DNA from: Phytophthora hibernalis
Lineage: Eukaryota > Oomycota > Peronosporomycetes > Peronosporales > Peronosporaceae
Direction of reading: 5' to 3'
Length of the DNA: 64,000 bases
Assembly: GCA_012656075.1 (NCBI GenBank)
Contig: JAAKBF010000042.1
Location: 434,001 to 498,000, forward strand
Shown: piece after piece, positions 34,240 through 44,658 of the stretch
Layout of the letters: the number at the start of each line of letters is the position of its first letter
How positions within the stretch are numbered: position 1 is the stretch's first letter
Program-made: the position numbers and the translations under genes
Notes under the pieces: model-generated
The model's input: only the letters and a program-made list of their open reading frames with translations
What the model was told of the DNA's origin: nothing
The model's database searches: none

Positions 34240-35560
34240 ATCTAGCCCCGTTACAGACTTGGACACCTAAGAAATAGTGTAAGAGGCCTCAGCCTTGAAA
34301 CCCTTCTTGGTTTCAAAACTCAATGAAGATAAAGGTCTTCAAATCTTCCGAGTTTGTTGCCAGAACCACGTCATCTACGTACAGAATTAACAGAGCAAAT
34401 ACTCCGTCCTGACAGTACACAAAGAAACACGGTTCAGTCTATGTGTTCACAAACTTTCAGCTAGCCGACAATCTTGTCATTCCATTCGGCTCGATATTGG
34501 TGCAGCTCGTGTAAGACTTGTCCCACGCAGTACATCTTCCTTTTGTACATCTGAAACCTGGAATACCACGTACATACTGCTTTATTTTCAACCCAGCGTT
34601 TAAATACGCCATGTCCACATCTCCTTGGTAAATCACTAGTCTTAGTTTGCGAGCAACCGCGTACTCCGAAAGTTGACATTCTGGCCACAGGGGAGAATGA
34701 TCTGGTGTAATCGATACCGAAATGCCTGATAATTGCCAAGTCCTACCAGCTGGGGTCTCCAACGTACAACACATCTGTTTTGACTTGGAATCGCCACATT
34801 AAACCAAGCGCGTTTGCGGTACTCGGCATTTCCGTCTCATCAAATAAGATGAACACTCTTTTTGAGAACATGGTCTCCACTTCACGTCGCATCGCCTCAT
34901 TCCATTCGCCTTTTTGTGATGACCGCATAACCTCTGCAACATTTCGAGGCATTTGAACTTCTTTGACGTGCCAACGTTTCTTTGATGGTTCCAATAGACC
35001 AGGTGACAGATCACGGACAGTCGCAGTAACATGGTAGTCTTCCATCCAGCGAGGTCGTCGACGTCCATTGCTGTTGCCAAGATTCATGCGCTGGATCATC
35101 ACACCGGCGCTTCGCCTCTTGAACATCTATTAGCTCTGCTTCTAATGAGGAACGTCGATTTCGGAGACATTCTCTGGAAGCATGATAGTGTTCATACCAT
35201 CTCTGCTCTCAAGTGCAACCATCTCGTTATGGGAAAATGTCTTATCGTTGTGATCGTCTTCGAGTTGATCATGCTTGGCTATTTCCACAATTTCTTCACT
35301 TGCAGCAACAGAATGCAGCAGCATACTAGGCTCAACACATTTTTCTAGGTCTTGATCTTACCAGCTGTCAGAGACTTGCTGATCTTAATCCTCTTCGACA
35401 TTACTGCTTACCTCTTGTTTGCTGATTACCGAGTTGCAATACTCTTCTGACTGCGCGTCGTCTTCCGACTGCCCGTCCTCAAACTGATCTGAACCTGCCC
35501 CCGAAACATCTTCAGCTTCGTCTTCGTGGCGTCAGTATTTGGAGATGGAATTTCACCGCT
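34240..35560 (-). mobile_element. Copia-type retrotransposon remnant (reverse transcriptase)
   Basis: Read right to left, a basic/acidic linker (35,130-35,560) precedes the Copia reverse transcriptase. Its pieces occur in order in shifting frames: KGEWNEAMRREVETMFSKRV with an LMWRFQVKTD stretch (34,800-35,000), DYTRSFSPVARMSTFG (about 34,700), GDVDMAYLNAGLKIKQYVRG (about 34,600), and YVDD with VVLATNSEDLK (YVDD codons at 34,370-34,381). The copy breaks off after a LHYFLGVQV-like stretch at about 34,240, so RNase H and the 3' end are missing. Multiple frameshifts and stops show it is dead. Confidence 0.8.
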
Positions 35561-36110
35561 GAATCCCTTCTCGCTCGTAGCGTGTTGTTTGGTAGTTAAA
35601 TCACCAGCCGTGTGGAGATTTCTTTCTGGAGTTGCTCTAGGAAATGCAGTTGACATCGACATGCTTGTCCATCCTTCAATGCTAATTTCTTGGTCTCCAT
35701 CTTATAGCTCGTGCGCAATGGGGGATTCGGCTTATTAGGGAAGATGAACAGCTTGAACTGCAGGAGCTTCTCGTGGGACGCCTTGTATCCAGACTCACCA
35801 TCCAGCAGTTCGTAAAGTGTAAAACAAAACTCATTTGGCCTTCGTGTATGTTCACTTGACGTCCTGCGTCTTTTTCTTCGGGCGCCCTTTGGATTTTGTC
35901 GGACTCACGATCCGGTAATCGTCGGTTAAAGTTGAAAGAGCAAGTGCCGGGCCTTGGTTGACATTTTTTCAGGTGGTTCGTTTTCAACGCCGAAATCCTC
36001 ACCTTCTTTACCAAGATCTGCTCCCAACTCATCACTACCCGTGCCCATCTCGTTCCCGTCTGAGTCCAACTCGTCACCCCTTTGCCTTATGATGTATGAG
36101 GATTGAACTC
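35561..36110 (-). other. Unassigned coding-like remnant
   Basis: Minus-strand pieces read coherently only if frames are switched: an acidic stretch (DELDSDGNEMGTGSDELGAD), then DYRIVSPTKSKGRPKKK, which has an AT-hook-like GRPKKK, then LYELLDGESGYKASHEKLLQ. This looks like the decayed end of a protein, possibly transposon encoded. I do not recognise the family. It lies upstream of the Copia linker in the same orientation. Confidence 0.3.
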
Positions 36111-36390
36111 ACCGGTCGTGTCCACATCCGCATCACTTGAGCCATCTTCACATCCACGACCGTCAGCCACGCCGGGGACTGTATTGTACTCGCCATGCTT
36201 AAAAGTGTAGCAACGCCATGCAAGGTCTTCACCGCTGCCCTATACTACACCATACCGTGTACGTTCGGACATCTGAACCCATGTTCGGACGTTCGGGCAA
36301 CCTAGCGAAAAACATAAATTAGGTTTGAAAATGTAAAGAACACAAGGAAGAACACACCGTTCACAAACAGATTGGACGACCGGACGGCCA
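36111..36390. other. Non-coding stretch
   Basis: No gene seen. Contains short repeated GTTCGGAC motifs (about 36,262-36,298) that resemble TTCGGAC/GTCCGAA motifs near 37,190-37,265. They might be ends of a decayed transposon. Confidence 0.3.
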
Positions 36391-36578
36391 GGACGGACTT
36401 GGAGCTGGACGGCGGCGGTGGCTGCTGGTGGTGGCAGCCCTCGGGGCCAGGACGGACTTTGGGCTGGACGGCGGCGGTGGCTTCGGGGGGTGGCGTCGGG
36501 GCCAGGACGGACTTTGAGCTGGACGGCGGCGGTGGCTTCGGGGTGGTGGCGGCCCTTGGGGCCAGGACAGACATGACG
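36391..36578 (+). repeat. GC-rich minisatellite, about 3.3 units of 55-60 bp
   Basis: Three successive units begin GGACGGACTT and contain CTGGACGGCGGCGGTGGCT followed by a G-rich tail ending GGGGCCA. A partial fourth unit begins GGACAGACATGACGG. The apparent Gly/Trp-rich reading frame through it is a by-product of the repeat. Confidence 0.8.
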
Positions 36579-36713
36579 GACTGGGATGCTGGACACTCGG
36601 GGAGAACGCGGATGATGCGTTCTGTCCTGAGCGCGGTAGTTATTTGTGAGTATTTGTAAGTATATGTATTGCTCGTCAATCTATGCTGTTACTGTTTGCC
36701 CCCAATTGATATC

Positions 36714-37050
36714 TCATCTACTATCCGCATCACGAACTGTTGCATTCCATGCAGGGCTGGAGAACGTGTATCGGCGAAGCTTCGAAGATTTTGAGTTTAG
36801 TGCTAGAAATTGCTCTAATAGCTGATTTTTGACATTGTCGAAGTAACTAGTAAAATAGTTCTTGGACAACAGCGAGCCCTTGGAACTCTCTTTAAAGGCC
36901 AGATACACCGCAAATTTGTCGAGCACAATGTAGAGCACATCCTCAAACGAGTCAGAGCCTACGCATTCGCATATTTCGTTGACAGTAAGGTCCTCGGCGA
37001 TCGCGAAGCGCTAGAACGCGTTGAGTGCTGTCGAGCGCGCCTCTGGGAGT
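36714..37050 (-). mobile_element. Crypton-type tyrosine recombinase fragment
   Basis: The minus strand reads ...EDLTVNEICECVGSDSFEDV then LYIVLDKFAVYLAF, KGSLLSKNYFTSYFDNVKNQ and LLEQFLALNSKSSKL. This pattern (a short helical repeat, then a basic K-G-x-x-L-S/A-K-N-x-x-x-S-Y-F-x-N-V-K-N-x-L-L-E segment) resembles the N-terminal DNA-binding part of the recombinase-like proteins of oomycete Crypton elements. A stop interrupts the frame just before the EDLTV segment, and the catalytic part is absent. The family call is from memory of the motif. Confidence 0.45.
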
Positions 37051-37489
37051 TCCCAGGAATCAGATCTTTTGTCGACATGTGTCGATTCTTTGAGGGCTGA
37101 AACGCTCTAACCCTCTATTACCTGTATTTTACAAATATTTCGAGATCTTACTTTTATTATGGCAATATTAAATATTTCTCTAACATTCGGACAAAGTATG
37201 TTGTTTTTACAGATCGATCGATGCAACGTCTGAATAAGCCGTTCCCGCATTGTCCGAACTTCGGTCTTTCCCATCACATGAATATTTTATGAGTATGATT
37301 GGTCAATTTATCTTGAATATATCTTCTGATTGGTCATTTACTACTGTCAGTTTTTAACATAAAAATCCTCGTCCGATCGGACACGATATTCTCATTTTTA
37401 ACGAATGACATTTTTTTAATGAAATGCGAACTAGCTGTAATAAAAACAATAGGATAGGTAAATCGGAGCCAAATCGGCGGAGTCGAGTC
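37051..37489. other. AT-rich non-coding stretch
   Basis: No gene seen. AT-rich, with scattered short palindromes (GATCGATCGATG near 37,212; CGATCGG near 37,375). It separates the transposon remnants from the inverted ankyrin duplication. Confidence 0.4.
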
Positions 37490-39060
37490 TGTTCTGCACT
37501 TGGGATAACTTCCACTCGCCAACAATTGGGGCTTCGACACTGCTCACAACTGCATGGGGTGCTTGCGTCGGGATCATCGAGATACTTTGGACGCAGGATA
37601 GGGTCCTGGCACCAGCAACGACCGAGGACTCACGTCGGTGATGGTGTCCACCTTGCACTTCAAGCGTCGTCGTCATATACTCCATCATTTCCAACGACCA
37701 GGACGTCCAGCGAAACCTGGTGGTTGATGATGTACGTGTTTGAGATTGGATCCTTCGCGACGATTCTGGATGTCATGACGATTTACATCCGAGTCTGCTG
37801 CTGCATAGCCTTCGCCAGGACAAAGATCGATTGGTGCAACGCATTCTCGCGGTCACCCAGCTTCTGCGCTGCTGTTGTGATGACTCAGAGCCAGATGCGG
37901 TTAAAATTCCCACTTGGAATTTGGGCGCTTCATTAAAATTACCGTCTACAGGAAGTACCGCTGAAGGTTTTTGTTCCACACCATGACTTTCACGATCGAT
38001 CTTGGCAGAACGGAAAGACCGCCTCTGCACCTGAGTATCCGAGAAGAAAGTCTGCTTGTCACCAATTTGCTGATCTCGCATGGGGTCCAGATCGACATTG
38101 AAGAGTTTGGTGGTGTGACGCCGTTAATGCTCGTTGAATTGTCGAAGAGTGAACATGCTTCAGATCATCTTAAACCAGCATCACATAGCCAGCACGGAGA
38201 ACGTTGGGATTTTGCAGCTAGCGTATTGTTGAGTGCAGTGGAGAACGAGATACCGCTGCACTGCGGCATCAAGACGCTCAACTCGTGAGTTCTTGATCAA
38301 TTTGGATCCAGTAGATAGCAACTTAACGGCTAGGACATTGGCCAGCGGCCATTACACAACCAGCTACGAATCGGTTCGTGAGACGGAAACTCTATTAACC
38401 CACCTCAACCGAGCTTTTGGGGTTTGCAAACCTAGACGAGGCGACAAATCCACTCAATACCTTGAATCACGAAGGTGTAACAAGCCTGCACAGTGCTGGA
38501 ACAAATCGAGTCCGACACTGAGTAGAGCGTGATCACTGCGTTGGAATTCACCTAGGACCAACATCGGCCGATTCAGTAATGCTGCACGATCAAGTCCGCC
38601 GAGAAATTCCAGTGTGGCTCGAGAAGCGCGAAATCACGAAGTCGAAACGACGAGATGGAAAACGATGGCAAAGAAGACGACAGAATAAAAGCTCGATCCT
38701 GCGATGTCTTGCTCAAGTGGGTCGACAGCGTTGCAGCACCCCGTCGTCTTTGCTTGGTTAATATCACCGGTCGGACTTCACTCCCGTGCTGTAGGTGGAT
38801 CTCGGCAGGATACGCACTCGATTCCGTGCCGTTTCTGGTAGATCTGCTACTAGTTCGTTCGGTGACGCCCGGTTTGCTTCGACTGCCTGGTGCTTCGATG
38901 GGAATTATTCTCGAAATCGCCACACTAGCTCGTGCTGCTGTTTCATCTCCATTCCGAATTGTCGGAGGTACTCGTTGCTTACGTTGTAGCCATCCCAGCC
39001 TTCGTAGTCACCTGACTACGATGGTTTGTTGGACTTGTGTGTCTTCTTCTGCGAGCAGAT
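37490..39060 (+). pseudogene. Ankyrin-repeat gene, dead copy A
   Basis: Homologous along its length to the intact gene at 53,497-55,548. In order: an ankyrin segment around TIGAS (37,510-37,735), an exon-like piece with PPLHLSIREESLLVTNLLIS (38,015-38,085), SLDP-type text written here as FLINLDPVDSNLTA (38,290), and a C-terminal SAGYALDSVPFLVDLLL stretch (38,800). Each piece is in a different frame, there are internal stops, and the first exon is missing. The ARTHROPOD-style or host function is not inferred; the copy cannot make the full protein. Confidence 0.8.
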
Positions 39061-39285
39061 AGTACGTCAGGGGTTAACAGCGAATAGTGCTGGTGATAAG
39101 AGAGCTGAGTGATCCATAGCAGACTGCTCGGCATAGATGTTCACGGGCATCTGTGCCAGCTCGGACTGTAAGCAACACGTGGATCCCAAATGTGTCCATT
39201 ATTATTTACGTTCATCAAAATGAGCAACAAGAACTGAGGATGCAATTGCAGCTGGCAAGTCATGGTGAAAATTAACTGGAATGGA
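37490..39285 (+). repeat. Left arm of a large inverted duplication
   Basis: This segment is the diverged reverse complement of 42,830-44,658. Matching landmarks are CAATTGGGGCTTCGACACTG (near 37,520 versus 44,610) and, at the inner end, TTTACGTTCATCAA followed by TGAGCAAC and AGAACTGAGGA (near 39,222 versus 42,890). Similarity continues to GGTGAAA..TTAACTGGAATG at the inner edge. The arm carries ankyrin pseudogene A. Confidence 0.8.
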
Positions 39286-39310
39286 ATCGAGAGGCCGGGA
39301 GAGTCTCAGG

Positions 39311-39775
39311 TCACCTGGGGTTTGAGTCTGTTTCTCTCCTGGCCACGGCCGTGACACCCACCTCCTGCAGTAGGTCCGTAACGCGCCGCAGATGCCCTAC
39401 CAGCCGATCCATGGCCTCGAGACTGCGCATTGTGACTTCGATCTGTTCCTCAAGCGTGCGCATGACGCCGCGCATGCGCTGAATCTCTTGTATCAACTCC
39501 GTGCGGTGCGTTGTTGACTGGACTCTCGCCAGCACCGAGGGGTCCGCCAGCAAATGCCGTGTTCGGTGTGCGTGCGCTAGTAAAAGCCTTGCCGTGATCG
39601 GGTCGGGTCTGTTGGTGGCATCGAGACGTGGCGCTGTCTGTTCGGCCGGGACGGTGAGCACGCGCTGGCCTTGGGCAGTCCAGCTTTCCCGGTCTGCCGG
39701 TGGACGCAGTCGAGCGGACGCGCGCACCACGAGCACGGCTTGTCTTTTTCGGCTTCGACTGCGCTCTGGGATCAT
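39311..39775 (-). CDS. Small basic coiled-coil protein, paralogue 1
   Basis: 154 residues, not recognised. The N-terminus is Arg-rich (residues 1-12) and is followed by a VLVVRAS motif (14-20). The core (61-136) reads TARLLLAHAHRTRHLLADPS, then a predicted coiled coil containing ELIQEIQRM and LEEQIEVTMRSLEAMDRLVG. The start Met aligns with that of two paralogues at 40,355 and 41,736, which supports it. There is no signal peptide and no membrane segment. It lies 26 bp from the inner edge of the left inverted arm. A nuclear location is possible from the basic N-terminus, but function is unknown. Confidence 0.65.
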   Translation of the reverse strand: MIPERSRSRKRQAVLVVRASARLRPPADRESWTAQGQRVLTVPAEQTAPRLDATNRPDPITARLLLAHAHRTRHLLADPSVLARVQSTTHRTELIQEIQRMRGVMRTLEEQIEVTMRSLEAMDRLVGHLRRVTDLLQEVGVTAVARRETDSNPR

Positions 39776-40354
39776 GGGCGGCGTGCTGTGCCGAGAGGCA
39801 AGATCGAAAGTGGTGCAGTTGATGGCGATAATGGGAATCGCATTACTCCGTCACCTTCTGATCGGTCTGGTGTCAGTTACTGACTCAGTAGGCTAACGTT
39901 AGACCACAAACGGAAGACGGTGGATGGGCTGCAGTACAGTAGCTTCGGCCCGCCGGTCTCCAATACGTATCACGTGTACCAATGACCTCCATGTTCGACA
40001 AGGCGATGATGGCATCGGCTCCCCCAAGACCGCTACGACCACCATGACAAACGGAGTTCGAGACAATGCGAGTCGTCTACCAAAACGAGCAAACCAGCAA
40101 AAACACGCGCAGTATCAACGCCACGCTTTCAAACTCGTATAAAATAATAGCTTTGTGGAACTCACTGTTCAGCAAAAATAGGTTGAGTTACACCGTGAGA
40201 TATGATTCCCTTGCACTTGTGCTACTGTATTGGGGTGAACTTGTTGCCGTTCAACCACCGGTCAGCGTGTTGTTCCAAGTGATTTGCATCCCGTCTCAAC
40301 ACGATGCGTGTCTTCCGCAGCAAAGATCTCGATCCAACCCAACTTGAAGTTGTT

Positions 40355-40876
40355 TTACTCTGGCAGATGAACTTGTAGCGGTACCGGCGACGACGTGTGC
40401 GACGGCATGTTGGGCCTGGACGGTGGTGTGTCGGTGTCGTCTCTCGGTTCGCGTAGACCGTCCGTGATGCGCTCTAGGTGCAGCGCGAGTCTCTCCATGG
40501 TCTCGATGTTGTGAGTCGTGACCTCGACCTGGCTTTGGAGTGTGCGAATCGTGCGCTTCATCTCCTCGATCTCCTCCTGCATTTGCTGGCGCCGCAACGG
40601 ACTCAGCCCCTCGATGACTGAGCGGTGCGACAGTAAATGTCGAGCTCGGTGTGCACGAGCAAGCAGCAAACGCTGAGTGGTGGCTAGTGATGCTGGTGGG
40701 GGCGGAGCGGGGGTTGGCCTCGGCTCTACCGGTTGCAGCTCTGCAGGCAGTACAATCACAGCTTGTTGCTGTGGAGTCTCCGACATAAATTGCTGGTGCT
40801 CCCGGTGACGGGGTGAGCGAATGACGCGCAGTGCGCGCTGTCGTTGTCTTCGACGTCGAGTGCGGTCTAGGACCAT
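40355..40876 (-). CDS. Small basic coiled-coil protein, paralogue 2
   Basis: 173 residues. The layout matches paralogue 1: Arg-rich start (RTRRRRQRQR), then LRVIRSP (16-22), a Gln/Pro-rich linker (28-63), and a core at 67-140 with TTQRLLLARAHRARHLLSHR, QMQEEIEEMKRTIRTLQSQV and EVTTHNIETMERLALHLERI. The tail is Ser/Pro-rich. Conservation across the three copies lies in the AHRxRH motif and the coiled coil, while linkers vary freely, as in protein-coding divergence. A longer alternative frame on the same strand (40,296-40,967) is a shadow. Confidence 0.65.
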   Translation of the reverse strand: MVLDRTRRRRQRQRALRVIRSPRHREHQQFMSETPQQQAVIVLPAELQPVEPRPTPAPPPPASLATTQRLLLARAHRARHLLSHRSVIEGLSPLRRQQMQEEIEEMKRTIRTLQSQVEVTTHNIETMERLALHLERITDGLREPRDDTDTPPSRPNMPSHTSSPVPLQVHLPE

Positions 40877-40967
40877 AGTTGAAAGTGGTTTGTGATGTAG
40901 GCGGCAACTGCAGAAGTGAGTTGTCCGACCATTGCGCTAGCCGATCGCAGTGGTCGTCCAAACGCAC

Positions 40968-41735
40968 TTCTTCTTAGTAGGCCGCGACGAAGCAGCACGA
41001 AGGCGGAGGAAGACCGATCCTACGGCTACACGGTCGATGCGCTTTCATCTCGAAGTCCTCGCTTCGGCTGGATTCGACTGTGTTCCCCTCACGATTTCTA
41101 TGTACGGCGTAAGGCGCTTCGTCATGTGCCCACGCTCAAAGCTGACCGACGACCAGCCAGTAGCCTCTAAACTGCCAAGGCGAGGAGAAGTCTCTCCCGC
41201 GGCAAAGGAAGCACGCCGACGAGCTGAAAATAAGGGCCTCTGGTGCTTGGAATGCCGGTCTTCGATCCAAGATCTCGACGATGCTGCGGCTTTTCTCCAA
41301 GTTTAAACTTCAAGTCTGCGAAACAGCATAGATAAGACAGTGCTTCACAGCGAAACAGTATCACGATCACACCTCAACCTATCCTATGACCATGAAACTA
41401 GTACGAGGCTTGCATAATATGGCATAGCCCCAGCAAGCGCTATTGCTAACGGCCCTGACTTGAACGTGGCTGGGGCTCGTCAAGAGGTGAACACCTAGAG
41501 CTCTGCTTCAGCAGCAGGATCGATACCTTGTTCACGCCAACGCATTTTGGTTTTGTGTCTCACCGTCAACGCCAACTTCTTCGCGAACGTTTCGGGAAGC
41601 CGAGATCAGCGGTTAGTCGACGACAGCCTTGTTCTGCTGGGTTAATGCAACCTAGTACTCCATGACCCGCTAACTGTCAAACTCATCCAAGCACATACAC
41701 ACCGCCACTACTGGCATCACTGAACAGATCGCGCC
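40968..41735. other. Stretch between paralogues 2 and 3
   Basis: A plus-strand frame at 40,950-41,306 is open for 118 codons but has no recognisable motif and no paralogue. The rest shows nothing I can support. Confidence 0.3.
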
Positions 41736-42344
41736 TCACCTCCTCTCCTCGTCCTCTTGTCCGCCACCCTGTTGCATCCTCTCCTCTTCATCTCGTTCGC
41801 CAGCGTGTTGCGATGTTCTTGGAACATCCGCCGTCAAAAGCGCCACATCATCAGTCACAGCTGGGTTATGCTGGACTCGCACCCCGCGAGGTGCAAAGTC
41901 CCGCGTGAGTCGATCCAACTGGAACGCGAGTCGCTCCATACTGTCCACACTTCGCGTCGTGACTTCGATCTGCTCTTGGAGTATTTGCATCTCGTCTTTG
42001 AGGCGTTGGATCTGCCTCAACATCTCACTGCGTCTCGAGCGACTCAAACTGTCGGCCACGGACCCGTGCGCCAGAACGTGACGCGCCCGATGCGCGTACG
42101 CGATGAGTCGACGCTGCGTCACCGTCGCGATTGAGCTCTGAGTTGTAGTAGCAGTAGTTGCCCTTACAGCTCGAATCTCCTCGGGAGACGCCATGACCAC
42201 AACTTGGTGCGCGTCACCCGCCTGGACCTCCATTTGGACCCGTCGTTGGTCCTGCAATAGTTCTTCGCCTATGTTTTGACGGGTGGGGGAACGCACCACC
42301 ACCATAGCGAGGCGTGTACGTCTACGGCTTCGATCAATCGCCAT
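41736..42344 (-). CDS. Small basic coiled-coil protein, paralogue 3
   Basis: 202 residues, the longest of the three. The basic N-terminus (DRSRRRTRLA) is followed by MVVVRSP (14-20) and a variable linker. The core at 75-150 contains TQRRLIAYAHRARHVLAHGS, EMLRQIQRLKDEMQILQEQI and EVTTRSVDSMERLAFQLDRL. It ends in a Glu/Gln-rich acidic tail that the other two lack. Same strand and spacing style as paralogues 1 and 2, so tandem duplication is the simple explanation. Function unknown. Confidence 0.65.
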   Translation of the reverse strand: MAIDRSRRRTRLAMVVVRSPTRQNIGEELLQDQRRVQMEVQAGDAHQVVVMASPEEIRAVRATTATTTQSSIATVTQRRLIAYAHRARHVLAHGSVADSLSRSRRSEMLRQIQRLKDEMQILQEQIEVTTRSVDSMERLAFQLDRLTRDFAPRGVRVQHNPAVTDDVALLTADVPRTSQHAGERDEEERMQQGGGQEDEERR

Positions 42345-42829
42345 CTTGGTGGGAAGATCGACAATGGGGAAGTGAGACTGTCCGCTTGAAGCTCGTGGGC
42401 AGAGAACGGCCAGCCAAAGTCGTCAGGGTAATAGAATCTGGACCCAGCAAATCTTTGGCATACAGAGAGCAAGGTTAAATCCAGAGAGTAGGATGGCACA
42501 CTGTGCCGCTCGATACACTTGGAAATTCGCCGAACAGTTTTTCCGGGACAGTCTGATACATGGCTGTTTGTATGCACGAAAGAGGAGTCGCTTGCCCGAG
42601 GAGATTCAGGACGGCTACATCGGACGTGCCATGGAGACTGTGTCAGCCTTTAATATGTAGTGACCGTACTGGACTTGACCAGGCGCTTAGCTGTTGTTGG
42701 ACTTCTGACCCAGCTTCGTCTGCTCACCGGTCACATCAATGATGTGCGCTGCCACCTGACTTTCGGCATGCTTCGTCCTATCGCTTCCTCCGGGTATTGA
42801 CAACAACCGCTGTGAGGCAGGACGAGGGC
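42345..42829. other. Upstream region of paralogue 3
   Basis: No gene recognised. It presumably holds the promoter of the minus-strand paralogue 3. No box could be assigned with confidence. Confidence 0.3.
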
Positions 42830-44658
42830 TTCCCGAAGTCATTCCAGTTAATTTCACCCGTTTGGTGCTTCCTCAGTTCTAGTTGCTCAAATTGATGAAC
42901 GTAAATATTAATGGACACACTTTGGGATCCAGGTGGCCATGCTTACAGTCCGAGCTGGCACAGATGCCCGTGAACATCTCTGCCGAGCAGCATGCTATGG
43001 ATCACTCAACGCCAGCTCTATTCGCTCCCTCAGAAGAAGACACACAGTCCAACAAACCCGAATACGGTGGCTGGAAGAGCTGCAGCGCAAGTATCTCCAA
43101 CCCCCACGAGTGGCTTCGACAATTCAGTGGAGCTGAAGCAGCAACAACACGCTGATATGGCGACCTCGAGAAGAGTTTCAATCACCGAAGGAAAGCGGCA
43201 CCGAACGAATTAGTGGCAGCCTACCAGCAGTGGCACGAAATTGAGGGCGTATCCTGCCGAGATCTCCCCATACAGCACGGAAGTGAAGTCCGAACGGTGA
43301 TCTTGTCTGATCAAAGACGACGGAGGTTAGACGTTGGAGACCCACTCCACGCAGAGTTCTATGAGCAAGACATCGCTGGTTCGAGCTTCAATTCCATCGC
43401 CATCGTTGTCGCCGTCCTCCTTTTCGTTATTTCAGCTTCAAGCTTCTCGAACCCACACTGGAATTCCTCGGCAGACTTGAGCGTGCAGCGTTTTATCGGC
43501 AGGTGCTGGTCTTAGGCAAACCACAACGCAGTCGCGAGGAAACAGTCGTGCACCATAAATTGAGCGACACTATCGCGGACACGATTAGTTCCAACAGTGT
43601 ACAGGCTTTTACACCTTCGTGGTTCAAGGAGTTGAGTGGATTTGTCGCCTCGTCTAAGGTTTGCAAGTCCTCAAAAGCTCGGTTGGGGAGGGCCAACAGA
43701 GTTCCCGTGTCAAGAACCGTTCTGTAGCTGGCTGTGTAATAGCTAACGGTGTCGCCGGCCGTTAAGCTGCTATCTACTGGGTCCAAACTGATCGACAACT
43801 CCGCCAACGACAAACCGCGCTTCTTGACGGCAGAGCGCAGTGACATACCCCTGTGTCATTACGCAATAGGAGCGTATCCGCCGTCCACGAGTCTTACGGT
43901 CTCAATGGCCTCGTTTACCACGGCACTCAACAACACGCTAGCTGCAAAATCTCAACGTTCTCCCGTAGTGATGCTGGTTCAAGATGATCTGAAGCATGTT
44001 CACGTCGACACTACAACACGAGAATTAACGCGCCACACCACCAATACCTTCAATGCCGATCTGGTCCCCATGCGAGATCAACAAATTGGTGACAGACTTT
44101 CTTCTCGGATTCTCGGATTCTCTGGTGCAGCGGTGACTTTCCATTCTGCCATGATCGATTGTGAAAGTCATGATGTGAAACAAAAACCTTCAGCGGTACT
44201 TCCTGCAGACGGTAATTTTAATCAAGCGTCCAAATTCCAGGTGGAAATTTCAACCGCACCTGGTTCCGGGCATTGATGTCATCACCAGAGCAGAGCAGAA
44301 GCTGGATAATCGCGAGAATGCGTTGCACCAATCGATCTTCGTCCTGATGGAGGTACAAATCGTCATTGACCAGGCCAGAATCGTCGCGAAGGACCCAATC
44401 TCAAACACGTACTTCATCAACCACCAGGTCTCGCCGGACGTCCTGGCCGTTGCGAAAGATGCAGGGCACGACAACGACGTTGAAGTGCAAGATGGACACC
44501 ATCGTCGACGCGAGTCCTCCATCGTCGCTGGTTGCAGGGTCCTGTCCGGCGTCCAAAGTATCTCGATGATCCCGACGCAACCACTCCATGCAGTTGTGAG
44601 CAGTGTCGAAGCCCCAATTGTTGGTAGGTGGAAGCTCTCCCAAGTGCAGAATTGGGTT
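42830..44658 (-). repeat. Right arm of the large inverted duplication
   Basis: Reverse-complement counterpart of 37,490-39,285, diverged by substitutions and indels. Together with the left arm it encloses about 3.5 kb carrying the three coiled-coil paralogues. Confidence 0.8.
43205..44658 (-). pseudogene. Ankyrin-repeat gene, dead copy B
   Basis: The minus strand shows LGELPPTNNWGFDTAHNCME (44,640-44,580), a VPCIFRNGQDVRRDLVVDE exon end (near 44,420), then after intron-like gaps SISLDPVDSSLTAGDTVSYY with an RAFEDLQTLDEATNPLNSLN stretch (43,790-43,600), and a final SAGYAL-type segment (43,250). Frames shift between pieces and the first exon is absent. Closest to copy A in structure, as expected for arms of one duplication. 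Confidence 0.8.

Noticed and set aside
36372..36659. Gly/Trp-rich 95-codon frame
   Set aside because: It is the translation of the GC-rich minisatellite.
40296..40967. 223-codon minus-strand frame
   Set aside because: It overlaps coiled-coil paralogue 2 in another frame. Only the 40,355-40,876 frame has paralogues with matching start and motifs.
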